A stretch of 64,000 nucleotides of DNA from UBA868 sp016776875 (GTDB taxonomy: Bacteria; Pseudomonadota; Gammaproteobacteria; Arenicellales; UBA868): the NCBI GenBank assembly GCA_051201585.1, contig CP179198.1:2170001-2234000 (forward strand), given 5' to 3'. Shown piece after piece: positions 27,158 to 36,126 of the stretch. The first letter of the stretch is position 1, and every line of letters begins with the position of its first letter. Both the position numbers and the translations under genes were made by a program. The notes below the pieces were generated by a model. That model did no database searches. It was not told where the DNA came from and saw nothing but the letters and a program-made list of their open reading frames with translations.

Positions 27158-29324
27158 CTATCCCTCCCCTGCTCTCATTAGCCGCGCGTACTCTGCATCA
27201 AGATCCCATAACTGTTCATGGGAGCCCCGCTCAATAATCTTTCCGCGAGACAGCACCAATATTTCGTCAGCGGCCCGCACTGAGCTCAATCGATGCGCGA
27301 CTAAAATCAGGGTACACCCGCGCGCCTGCAATCGACTCATCACCACAGACTCTGTTTCCGCATCTAGAGCGCTAGTTGCCTCATCAAGCACAAGAATCGA
27401 AGGTTGAGAGATAAGCGCCCGGGCAATCTCGATACGTTGGCGTTGACCGCCACTCAAGTTACGGCCCCCTTCAAGAAGCTTGGCATCAAGCCCATCGGGC
27501 AAGCTGTCAATGACATCTAGAATGGCGGCATCTTCGCAGGCAGACCGTAAAACCTCTTCTGAAATCTCTGGATCCCAAAGAGTCAGATTTTCACGCACCG
27601 TTGCTGCAAATAGCGAAATATGTTGATCGACAACAGACAATGAACTCGCCAACAGATGGTCGTCTATTTCGCCGCGAGACACATCATCGAAAAGGACGCG
27701 CCCGCTCCACGGCTCGAAATCGCCACAAATGAGCCTCGCGAGAGTTGATTTCCCGGATCCACTGCCGCCCACCAATGCGAGCACCGCGCCCGGCGAAACC
27801 TGCACATCAAGGTCCTTAAAAAGCGGCTTGGCGACCGGACTGTGACCAAAAGATACTTCCTGGAGATTAACTGCGCCGCTGAGACGTGAAACAACATTGC
27901 CGCCAGAATCGACCACTTTGCGCTTTTCGACAGCGGCTGGGGTGGGATACTTCAACACGTCGTCGATACGACCTAGATCACCCCGAAGTTCCTGAAATCG
28001 TTGCCCCAGATTCGACAAATCTGTAATCGGCAACAAAAAACTTAACGTTAAGCTTTGAAATGCAATCAAGGTACCCAGCGTCAACTCGCCCTGAACCACG
28101 CGCATGCCGCCCAATGCCAAAACCGATACTGTTGCCAAACCAAGCAGCAACGGCGGCAGCACCGCCAACGTGATGTTTGAGAGCTGTAATGCCTGGGTCG
28201 CATTAAGACTCTTTGCAAAATATCCTCCAAATTTTTGAAAAAGATCATCTTCGATGCCGCTTGCTTTTACCGTCTCAATTGAGTTCAGGCCGGAAATTGC
28301 AACTCCGTAAGTTTTTCCAGTCTCGGACAGTACCCGCATATTGAGTTCGATCCGGTGTTTTGAAACCAGGAACAACACGAGAAAGTTAATTGCCGCAAAC
28401 GATATTCCAATAAGCGCAAGATAAAAATCATAAAACAGCATAACCAGGCCATAAAAAATCATCATGACGACTGAGATTGCCGTTGTCGCGAGCTCTCCAG
28501 ACAACAACGTCGATAAGCTTATCGTTTAGCGAACTCCGGTTAGCAACTTCACCGGCAAATCGTTGCTGATAAAAGGCGGCCGGCAAGGCAAGTAAATGCT
28601 TCATGTACTGAGCCGACATCATTAGCGCAAGCTTAATTTTGAGGCGACGCAATGCCCGAAGTTGTAAAGCGTGGAGCGTTAATTGCGCAAACAGTGCGAC
28701 ACCCATCGCGATGATCAGCGGTTTATGCCAGTCGATTTGTTTAGCAACGATAATATTATCGATAAATATCTGATTGAAAATTGGAACCGCAATTCCGGGT
28801 AGCACTAAGAGAAGCCCAGCCAATAAGCAATACATTACCGCGCCAAAAGATCCGGCTAAACGCTCCTGAATGGCTGGCCAAAAATAAGGTGGCGCTCCCC
28901 CGGCCTCAAACTCCTCAGCAGGCTCTATCGCGAGAACCACGCCGGTGAAAGATCGATCAAATTCTTCCTGAGATACCGTCCTGTGCCCGACGGCCGGATC
29001 ATTCAGGAAAACTTTCCCTTCATGCTGACCTTCATAAGTCAAAAAATGATTAAAGTTCCAAAAGATAATAAATGGCGCTTTAATATTTGGTAGATCAGCG
29101 CTCTGGCGGGTCAACCCTTTCGCCTGCAATCCATAGCGCCGCGCGGCTTTCACAAGATTTGATGCCTTACTGCCATCTCGGGATACCCCACACTCAGTTC
29201 GCAGTTCCGCAAGAGGTACAAACCGTTTATAAAATCCAAGCACTGCTGAAAGAGCAGCGGCACCGCACTCCACTGCCTCCAACTGAAGCACTGCTGGCGT
29301 TCGAACTCTTTTCGACCTCATCAT
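27158..29324 (-). CDS. C39-peptidase-containing NHLM-type ABC transporter, frameshifted
   Basis: The N-terminal part carries a C39 peptidase that cuts leader peptides after double glycine: catalytic Cys in EAVECGAAALS, His in WNFNHFLTYEG and Asp in LNDPAVGHR. Membrane helices and an ATPase domain follow (Walker A GGSGSGKST, signature LSGGQRQR, LVLDEATSALD). The two parts are in different frames. Removing one base from GTTGTTG around 28502-28511 joins LNDKLIDV to LSGELATTAISVV. The corrected length is 722 residues, normal for TIGR03796 proteins. It should cleave and export the two Nif11-type peptides encoded upstream. Confidence 0.88.
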
Positions 29325-29347
29325 TTTAATGATGAATACCGCCTGGC

Positions 29348-30235
29348 TTATTGCGTGCCTTCAAGAAACGGCACAATATATGAGATCGGGCGAATGTGTC
29401 CCGTGGTTATTTTGACCCTCGTACTGACACCTGACGCAATAGGCCGTGCAGGACCCTGACCAGATGTCCATTGATAACCCGTCGGCGTGGTCTCATCAGA
29501 TCTCAATTCAAGTACAACCTGAATACGTGGCGTCTCGCCTAATAGCCGAGTCGCAAGATCCGGCCACCCCACCAAAGCAGCAACAGACTCAAAACTGGCG
29601 GGTTGCGCCGATACCTTAACGACCTGTCCACGCAAACTCCCGTCCTGCTCTGGCGCACGGGTCACGGGACTGACAAGCGCCGGCATGCCGGATTTGATCT
29701 TATGCCCATCCCGCTCTGAAAAATAACTCAATACAATGAGTTGGGGAGACTCATTTTTCTTTTGGAGATAACCAATCGCCTGGCCCGCGTTCACAAATCC
29801 CTGACTTGAGATAGTTTGCTCGAGAACCACGCCATCGTGCATGCTTAGAATGGGATGAGCCTCGATATCCACCCCATTAACAGGCAAATTAGCCGGTCGG
29901 ATAAATCCCACCACCTGCCCGGCAAAGACCGCATCGCCAGGGTCAAAATCCAAAGCCTCAAGATATCCGGAATAGGCTGCCTGAACCGGAACCACCTGCC
30001 CGGGGGCAATTATCACCCCTTCTCCTGTCACCGCGACGGGAATCCGGCCAAATAACATCCAAAGCAAAATACCTAAAAAACCAAATACAAAAACCCCTAA
30101 CGTTAGCCATGACCTGCGGTTAGTCACTTGAAGGAGTTGCTCCAATTGCTCAGGTGACTGGAGTTGCTCAAGCGCCTCTTTTCGGAAAATACTCCTCGGC
30201 TTTTTGGGCGGGGATTCTTGTTGATCTGTCGACAT
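29348..30235 (-). CDS. NHLM-type HlyD family secretion protein
   Basis: A 295-residue membrane fusion protein. One transmembrane helix (about residues 44-65, TLGVFVFGFLGILLWMLF) anchors it in the inner membrane. A lipoyl-like half-motif (VQAAYSGYLEALDFDPGDAV) and a C-terminal beta-barrel region follow. It lacks the long coiled coil of classical HlyD, as do the NHLM-associated members (TIGR03794 type). It would link the ABC exporter to an outer-membrane channel. No such channel is encoded in the cluster. Confidence 0.87.
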   Translation of the reverse strand: MSTDQQESPPKKPRSIFRKEALEQLQSPEQLEQLLQVTNRRSWLTLGVFVFGFLGILLWMLFGRIPVAVTGEGVIIAPGQVVPVQAAYSGYLEALDFDPGDAVFAGQVVGFIRPANLPVNGVDIEAHPILSMHDGVVLEQTISSQGFVNAGQAIGYLQKKNESPQLIVLSYFSERDGHKIKSGMPALVSPVTRAPEQDGSLRGQVVKVSAQPASFESVAALVGWPDLATRLLGETPRIQVVLELRSDETTPTGYQWTSGQGPARPIASGVSTRVKITTGHIRPISYIVPFLEGTQ

Positions 30236-30268
30236 CGGTCGTTGCGATTTTTTGAGTCCGTACGTGTT

Positions 30269-30814
30269 TTACATATGGGTTGATCGAAACAGGGAAAGCA
30301 TCAACTCAAACCGTCGTCCGGCCAAATTAATTGAATCCAGCAGATCAGGATCTAATTCGCCTGCGACCTCTTCTGAAAAAATATCGGCGTCCTGCTCGGT
30401 ATCAACCTGCTGAAGAAGGCCTCGTATGCGATTTGATAGCAATACGCCGATTCCGCGATAAAAGCGGGCACCAAATCCGGGATCTGTTGCAAGGTGCGCC
30501 TCAATCGTCTCTCGACTGATCGCCAAAACCCGTGCATGCGTGGAAGCAACAACGGTTGCGCTGGGGGGCCGACTATCCAAAAAAGATATTTCCCCGGCAA
30601 ACTCGCCGTAGCGCATCCGGTTCACTTCTTGCGCGCCTTCATCTCCTATTCGAACGGATAACTCGCCTTCCATCACAAAAAAGACGTCCGGCAGTGGCTG
30701 ACCGGCCGTGATGAGTACATCACCTGGGTCTAGCGACTCTGAACGGCCGTTCGAGACAAACCACGTGATATCAAGATCGTTCAGGCACCCCAAGAAATAA
30801 AGCACGGCTCTCAT
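30269..30814 (-). CDS. Cyclic-nucleotide-binding-domain protein, bacteriocin-transport associated
   Basis: A 181-residue protein made of one cNMP-binding beta-roll (residues 20-125: LDPGDVLITAGQ, FFVMEGELSVRI, GEFAGEISFLDSRPPSATVVA) and a helical C-terminus. There is no DNA-binding domain. Proteins of this type accompany NHLM peptide exporters (TIGR03896 type). The phosphate-binding cassette reads PPSATV where cAMP-binding proteins have PRAATV, so the canonical Arg is missing and cAMP binding is uncertain. AAGGAG precedes the ATG at good spacing. Confidence 0.85.
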   Translation of the reverse strand: MRAVLYFLGCLNDLDITWFVSNGRSESLDPGDVLITAGQPLPDVFFVMEGELSVRIGDEGAQEVNRMRYGEFAGEISFLDSRPPSATVVASTHARVLAISRETIEAHLATDPGFGARFYRGIGVLLSNRIRGLLQQVDTEQDADIFSEEVAGELDPDLLDSINLAGRRFELMLSLFRSTHM

Positions 30815-30916
30815 CTCTTTCTCCTTGATCTTGTTTACAAAACTTATCGCGAAAAGTTTACTGAATCCACCCCACCTACTTTGCCACCTTTACATACGAA
30901 ATTCTACAAAACAAGT

Positions 30917-33900
30917 TTATCTCGACACGCCGGACAAAGCCTCCTCCAACATACGCTGCGCTAGCCGTTGGGGTGACACCGGAAGATTCGTCCGATCCTG
31001 CCCAGTCAGATATTCGACATCAATCACGAAAGTCTTGGCTTGCTCTCTAACGGATACCGAAAACTGGGGAATCCGCGACGGCGCTCCTCCTAATCGACTC
31101 GCGCGAGACACCCGGACATCAATCACTTTAAACTCGTCTGAGCGCCTAAAACGATCATCCATTCGACCTCGATAACCATACCGAACGGGCGGGATCGGAA
31201 AATTGTGGAATTGCGCCTTAATCTCATCTTGATTACACAGCCAGCGAAGCGCGCCAAAATCGTGACCTTCATTAGGAAGCCGGTTCACCTCGGCCTCGAC
31301 CTGCTGACAATGACTCTTTATGTTTTCCTGACAATTATTTTCCAGCGTCAATGGGAACCGCACCGTAAACCAGCCAACCGAATCAGTGAATAGACTCCAA
31401 CCAGACGCCCGCCTGCGGCCATGAGACTCCAATGACACTGAGCACATCACATGATCTGTCAGCGCACACCACGCCCTTACCAGTGCGGTCAGAAAAAAAT
31501 CATGTCGTTGACGCGCGCCCATAAATGCTGCTGCTAATGCCTCACTGGGCTCTGGTGACACTCGCTCGCGCGCAAAGAATAAAGAATCGGGATGTCTGTC
31601 ATTATCAGCCAAATGATCGTCTACTCTAATCGGTCTGCCTCGGGTCATGAGCAGTTTGGCTTTCTCGCCCATCCAAAAACTAACCTGGCCCAATACCTTG
31701 TCACTTTGTGCGTAATGTTGCACTTGGCAAGACAACGGCAGCTTTTTTCGTCTATGGATGGTGGCATCGGGATCGAATGCGGTCCTGATAAACTTCGCCA
31801 CGCCTTCTCGAGCTCTTTTCGCAATCGCCAAAGCGAAAATGCATCCACCACGCTGTGGGAAAAAGAAATAACAACACTCTTAATGTGACCGACTGTATCT
31901 CGGATACAAACCGCCCGAACCAGCGGTCCTTTTTTTAAATCAAATGCGGTGATGCAGTGAGCGTCTACCCGCGTTTTCACTTCTTCCACACTGTTAGGCG
32001 TGTCGTCTTCCAGTTCTACGATCTCGAACGACATTAACGTCATCGATTTTTTCGGATCATAATTCCAAGCCGTTTCGCTTTTATTTAACCGAAAATAAAA
32101 AACAGCATGTCTGGCAAGCGTTGTTTCAATCAAAACTTGGAGTGATTCGCTTTTGAGAGAGGCAGGCGGGCGCAAAAACACGGATATGTTGAAACAGTCA
32201 ATCCGTTCCCCGGACGCCATCTCGTCAAGCAAAATGGGGCTTAGGGGTATGACTTGTCCAGCTGAATGCGTATCGGCTTCGTTAACGGTTTGCTGTATTG
32301 CTGCGTTATCTTGCAGTGCTGATACCACCCGCTTTGACAATGTTGCTAATGTCACACCGTCTTGAAGCACAGGATCAATGGCGTCGCCACTTTCGCTATT
32401 AATCCGATACGCAAGATCAAGAGCCAGAAGAGAATCAATTCCAATTTCCGCTAACGGTTTATTGCTTGATACGGCTTGCGGCCTGATACCAAGAAGATCG
32501 CCCACTATTGTTCGCAAATATCGTTCGACGCTTGCCAGCGAATCTTCTGCTGATAGCGTCTTCCCTCTCCCGACAGTTTGCTTAACCCCAAATGAACTTT
32601 CTTTCGAATCAAAAGATCCGGTCCCACCGGCACGCCACTCGCCATTAGTCGGTCGGACATATTGACATATCGGCTGAAGGGTATTGGCCAAGAATCGCTG
32701 AGCGCACTCGCCTCGACGAATCTTGCCGCTGGTGGTCAGAGGAATTTGTCCTGGTTTTACGAGCAGGATAATATCGGGTGTGATCCTGTTTTCCGCCGTT
32801 ACTGCTTCGATGACGAGCTGGATAACCTGGTGTGATGGCAAGTCTCGAAGATCAGCTCGATAGATTTCACAGATAATGACAAGCTGCTCTTGCTGATCTC
32901 CATCGACAGCAAAAGCGCAGACCCGATTTTGATTAATCGCTGTATGCACAGCGCCTGCAGACCACTCAATATCCTGCGGAAAGATATTCCGACCACGAGA
33001 AATAATCAGATTCTTCAATCGTCCCGAAACAAATAGCTCACCCTCATGCAAAAAACCCAGATCACCCGTCCTCAGCGCTGAATCACCGACCGTTAGCGAG
33101 TTGTAATCTGCCAGATCTCTTTGGGCATTGAGATAACCTGGCGAAATGCTTGGACCTTCAACACAAATCTCACCAATCAACCCTTCATCAAGTTGCTGGT
33201 CAGATCCAGGGACCCGAATAGAGATATTAACGTTCGGAAGGGCTGTCCCACAGCTGACAAGATTTCTCTGCGATGCTGCGTCTTGGGAAGACTGAGCCAC
33301 GCCTTTTTCTAACAATGCGTTATCGAACGAACGAACGTGATAAGCAGTTGTGGCCGGAATACCCGAAACCATTAGCGTTGCTTCTGCCAATCCATATACA
33401 GGCGAAAAAACACCAGCAGAAAATCCGACACACTTAAAGCGCGCCGAGAATCTTTTGAGGGTTTGCTCTCGAATCGATTCGGCCCCATTAAAAACTGCCT
33501 GCAAGCTTGAAAGACTCAGGCCAGAGATTTCCGCATCGCTAATCCTGTCTACACAGTAATCAAAAGCAAAATTTGGAGCACCTGTCATTGTGACTTCAAA
33601 TTGACTGATTGATTCGAGCCACGAGACCGGCCTGCGTAGGAAAGTTTTTGATGGACTGAGGATGCTCGGATAACCCACACACATCGGCAAAATCAAACCA
33701 CTAATCAGGCCCATGTCATGGTAGGGGGGCAGCCAGGAAAAGCCAATCGTATTCGAATCAAACCCGCCATGCAGTTGCATGCCACGCGCGTTTTCAAGAA
33801 GATTTAAATGAGTGAGGACCACACCTTTTGGGCGACTTGTTGAGCCTGATGTGTACTGAATCATCGCCACGGATTCGCTCGTCGGCATTATGGCGGCGTC

Positions 33901-34353
33901 GCTGTCAGACGGGCGGGCCTCGCGAGTTAGATCAATCTCAATGAGTGGCGTGTCATCAAATCCGAGCTCGCCCAGGAGCGGCTTGATGCGCCTGGCGAGA
34001 ACGGCGGTAGTCAAAAATGCCGCTGGTGCGACATCAGTCACTAAATCATGGAACCGAAGGGTCGAACGGTTCACTCGGGTAGTCGCGGGAGGATATGTCG
34101 GTACCACGACACGCGAAGACAAAATACAACCGTAAAAGCCGACCACAAATTCCATGCCTTCAGGCGCGATCAACACCACGCGATCGCCCGGGACAGTTTT
34201 CTCGTTGAGGGATTGCGCCACGCTCGTGGCAAACGTAAAGAGCTGAGAGTTGCTGAGGTGAGTAACATCACTACCGTCTTCGACAAAAGAAAACGCGTTA
34301 TCCTGCGAAGCATGAATACTTCGGTTGAGTGCGATTTCAGCGAGATTGTTCAA
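30917..34353 (-). CDS. FAAL - acyl carrier - condensation tridomain protein (NRPS-like), frameshifted
   Basis: The N-terminal 580 residues are a fatty acyl-AMP ligase: YTSGSTSRPKGVVLTH, LPPYHDMGLISG, and A8-like RTGDLGFLHEGELFVSG. A carrier domain follows with its phosphopantetheine serine in EIGIDSLLAL. A condensation domain ends the protein; its active site reads SHSVVDA, keeping the catalytic His and Asp but with Ser and Ala at the flanking HHxxxDG positions, and DSVGWFTVRFPL is a later core motif. One A is missing from the run at 31743-31748 (+ strand T-run). Adding it joins SIDEK to KLPLSCQVQHY, giving about 1,145 residues. The start is TTG 34353. It probably loads a fatty acid and transfers it to an amine. 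Confidence 0.86.
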
Positions 34354-34415
34354 ACGGCCGGTTATCTTGACGTTTTACTTCTGATACTCAGTTGCCGATA
34401 AACACGGTCAAAATT

Positions 34416-35298
34416 TTACTCTGCTGTATGTTCCGGACGCAAAGAGACTTGATAAATCCAAGGCCACTTTTTACCCGTGAGATACAAATTATCATTCGCC
34501 GAATCCCAGGCGATGCCGTTTAATACATCAGCGTCTGGATTAGATGCTTTTGCATCAGCAACCAACTTGCGACAGTCGATAATCGACGTGACGCGCCCCG
34601 ATTCCGGATCAACAACAACAATAAACGGGGTCATCCAGACATTCGCCCATATCTTTCCCTCAATCAATTCAAGTTCATTAAGCAAACTGACCGCGGCGCC
34701 CTGAAGTTGAACTTCGATTGCCTCTTCGACCGAAAAATCCTCAGTCGATCGAATAGTCAGGATATTTGAGCCATCCGACGCGATGAGTCGTTGACCGTTT
34801 GTTGCTAATCCCCACCCTTCCCGATCGTTAGTAAATGGGCTTACCGGAACGGGCACTTCTCGCGAAATGTCATAGCGATACACCCGCCCTTCCTTCCAGG
34901 TCAGCTGATAGAGCATATTCCCAATGACGGCAATGCCCTCACCAAAATCATTCCGGGAAAGCGCTACTTCGTGCACCGGGGTCAGCACCCCGCCCTGCGT
35001 ATCAAATTTATTTTTAATCAGCTTCGACCGGCCATAAAGTCCTGTCCCTTCCCACAGCACATCACCATCAAACTGAAGACCTTGCACAAAGTTTTCCGGA
35101 TTATGCGGGATTTTTCGGACAATCTCGGCTTCAAATATGTTGACGCCATTTGTCTTTGAAGCTTAGCAGGCCATTGAGTTGGGGTACAGTCACCTGCGCT
35201 AACCATACCCCATTGATATTCCCTCTAAAAAAGTATCCCGCAGCAGCCACAATAACTACAAGCAACATTCCGAGAATTAATCTTTTTTTCTTTTTCAT
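34416..35298 (-). CDS. Glutaminyl-peptide cyclotransferase (plant/bacterial beta-propeller type), frameshifted
   Basis: The family motifs are clear: RKIPHNPENFVQGLQF, WEGTGLYGRSKL, GEGIAVIGNMLYQLTWKEG, EGWGLATNGQRL, WANVWMTPFIVVVDP and LNGIAWDS. This enzyme class turns N-terminal glutamine into pyroglutamate. The conserved N-terminal strand is only complete if one A is removed from the triplet at 35149-35151 (minus strand GACAAATGG). The frame then continues to ATG 35298 and adds a Lys-rich start and a membrane anchor (KKKKRLILGMLLVVIVAAAG), placing the enzyme on the periplasmic face. It lies between the precursor peptides and the FAAL gene. Confidence 0.86.
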
Positions 35299-35454
35299 AT
35301 TTATAAGGCTGACTAAAAATCAGGAGCTCTGGAGTAAGTGTTCGAGGTAACAAATTTAAAGGCAAGCCCCTGCATCACTCGAATACACCAAGATCGAAAT
35401 CAATTCATCTACTTAAGCAAAGAAAATGTACTGAAGCAGTTGGAATGAATGGGG

Positions 35455-35715
35455 TTAACAACGGCCGCGTCTGGCCTGACCCCCACTAATTAACTCCAAC
35501 TCAAAGTCGGTCAAGTCGCCATCCTGACCCAAGAAGTCCTGATGGGCATAGACCTCATCTGAGGTAATCGTGTAACCATGATTCTTCGCAAGGGTTGCTA
35601 TGCCATCTCCCAGTCCTGACCCATTGGCTGTTGCGGCATTGATAATGGACACCACTGCTTCCTGAAGATCATCATCTTCAAGGACAGCATTACGAAAGGA
35701 TTGAAAGTCGGTCAT
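35455..35715 (-). CDS. Nif11-type RiPP precursor peptide, core QARRGRC
   Basis: An 86-residue precursor. The leader (residues 1-79) has the Nif11 pattern: FQSFRNAVLEDDDLQEAV, LAKNHGYTITSDEVY, LTDFELELISGG. Cleavage after the double glycine would release only QARRGRC: Gln at the N-terminus, three Arg and a C-terminal Cys. The start is ATG 35715, matching its twin; an in-frame upstream extension to 35778 is not conserved. There is no strong ribosome-binding site, so translation may depend on the first precursor 31 bases upstream. Confidence 0.88.
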   Translation of the reverse strand: MTDFQSFRNAVLEDDDLQEAVVSIINAATANGSGLGDGIATLAKNHGYTITSDEVYAHQDFLGQDGDLTDFELELISGGQARRGRC

Positions 35716-35746
35716 GGGTGTCCCACTAAAGTCGGGATGAATGGAG

Positions 35747-36007
35747 TTAAGTGCCTTTATGATAAGGACGACCCCCACTTATCAACTGCAACTCAAAGTC
35801 AGTCAGGTCGTCACCTTGCCCTAAAAACTCCTGATGGGCATAGACCTCATCTGAAGTGATGGTAAAGCCATGATTCTTGGCAAGGTTTACTATGCCATCT
35901 CCTAGACCTGAACCATTGGTAGTTGCGGTATTGATGATGGAAACCACTGCTTCCTGAAGGTCATCATCTTCAAGGACAGCGTTACGGAAGGATTGGAAGT
36001 CGGTCAT
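35747..36007 (-). CDS. Nif11-type RiPP precursor peptide, core RPYHKGT
   Basis: An 86-residue precursor whose leader is identical to its twin at all but nine of 79 positions. It ends DFELQLISGG, after which only RPYHKGT remains. The core shares nothing with the twin's except its length of 7 and a basic character. A strong ribosome-binding site (AAGGAGA) precedes ATG 36007. It is the first precursor in transcription order, after the cyclase gene. Candidate modification sites are the N-terminal Arg, Lys5, His4 and Tyr3. Confidence 0.88.
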   Translation of the reverse strand: MTDFQSFRNAVLEDDDLQEAVVSIINTATTNGSGLGDGIVNLAKNHGFTITSDEVYAHQEFLGQGDDLTDFELQLISGGRPYHKGT

Positions 36008-36126
36008 GGGGTTCTCCTTAAGTTATCACTCAAGAATACCCCTGTCTAAGCGGTGACTCAACATATAAAGATAGTTACACGCCTTAACGACTCAAATCAG
36101 TGAATATCAAATTTCATAATGACCCG

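Larger units (their letters stand above)
35455..36007 (-). repeat. Tandem duplication of the precursor gene
   Basis: The two precursor genes are direct repeats with a period of 292 bases. The leader-coding DNA is almost the same, while the last 21 coding bases differ completely. A similar TTAACxCCATTCAT stretch follows both stop codons, showing that the duplicated unit included the 3' flank. The pattern (conserved leader, replaced core) is typical of diversifying RiPP families. Confidence 0.85.

Noticed and set aside
28428..28507. Separate start of a second short ABC exporter at 28507
   Set aside because: The TTG lies within a conserved membrane-domain segment that continues the peptidase-containing protein after a one-base indel.
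35716..35778. N-terminal extension of the second Nif11 precursor (start at 35778)
   Set aside because: The twin precursor starts at the MTDFQSF position, and the extension runs back into the 3' end of the first precursor without family similarity.
35455..36007. Reading the tandem Nif11 proteins as nitrogen-fixation proteins
   Set aside because: No nif genes are nearby, both end in the ISGG cleavage motif plus a short variable tail, and a C39 exporter lies in the same cluster.
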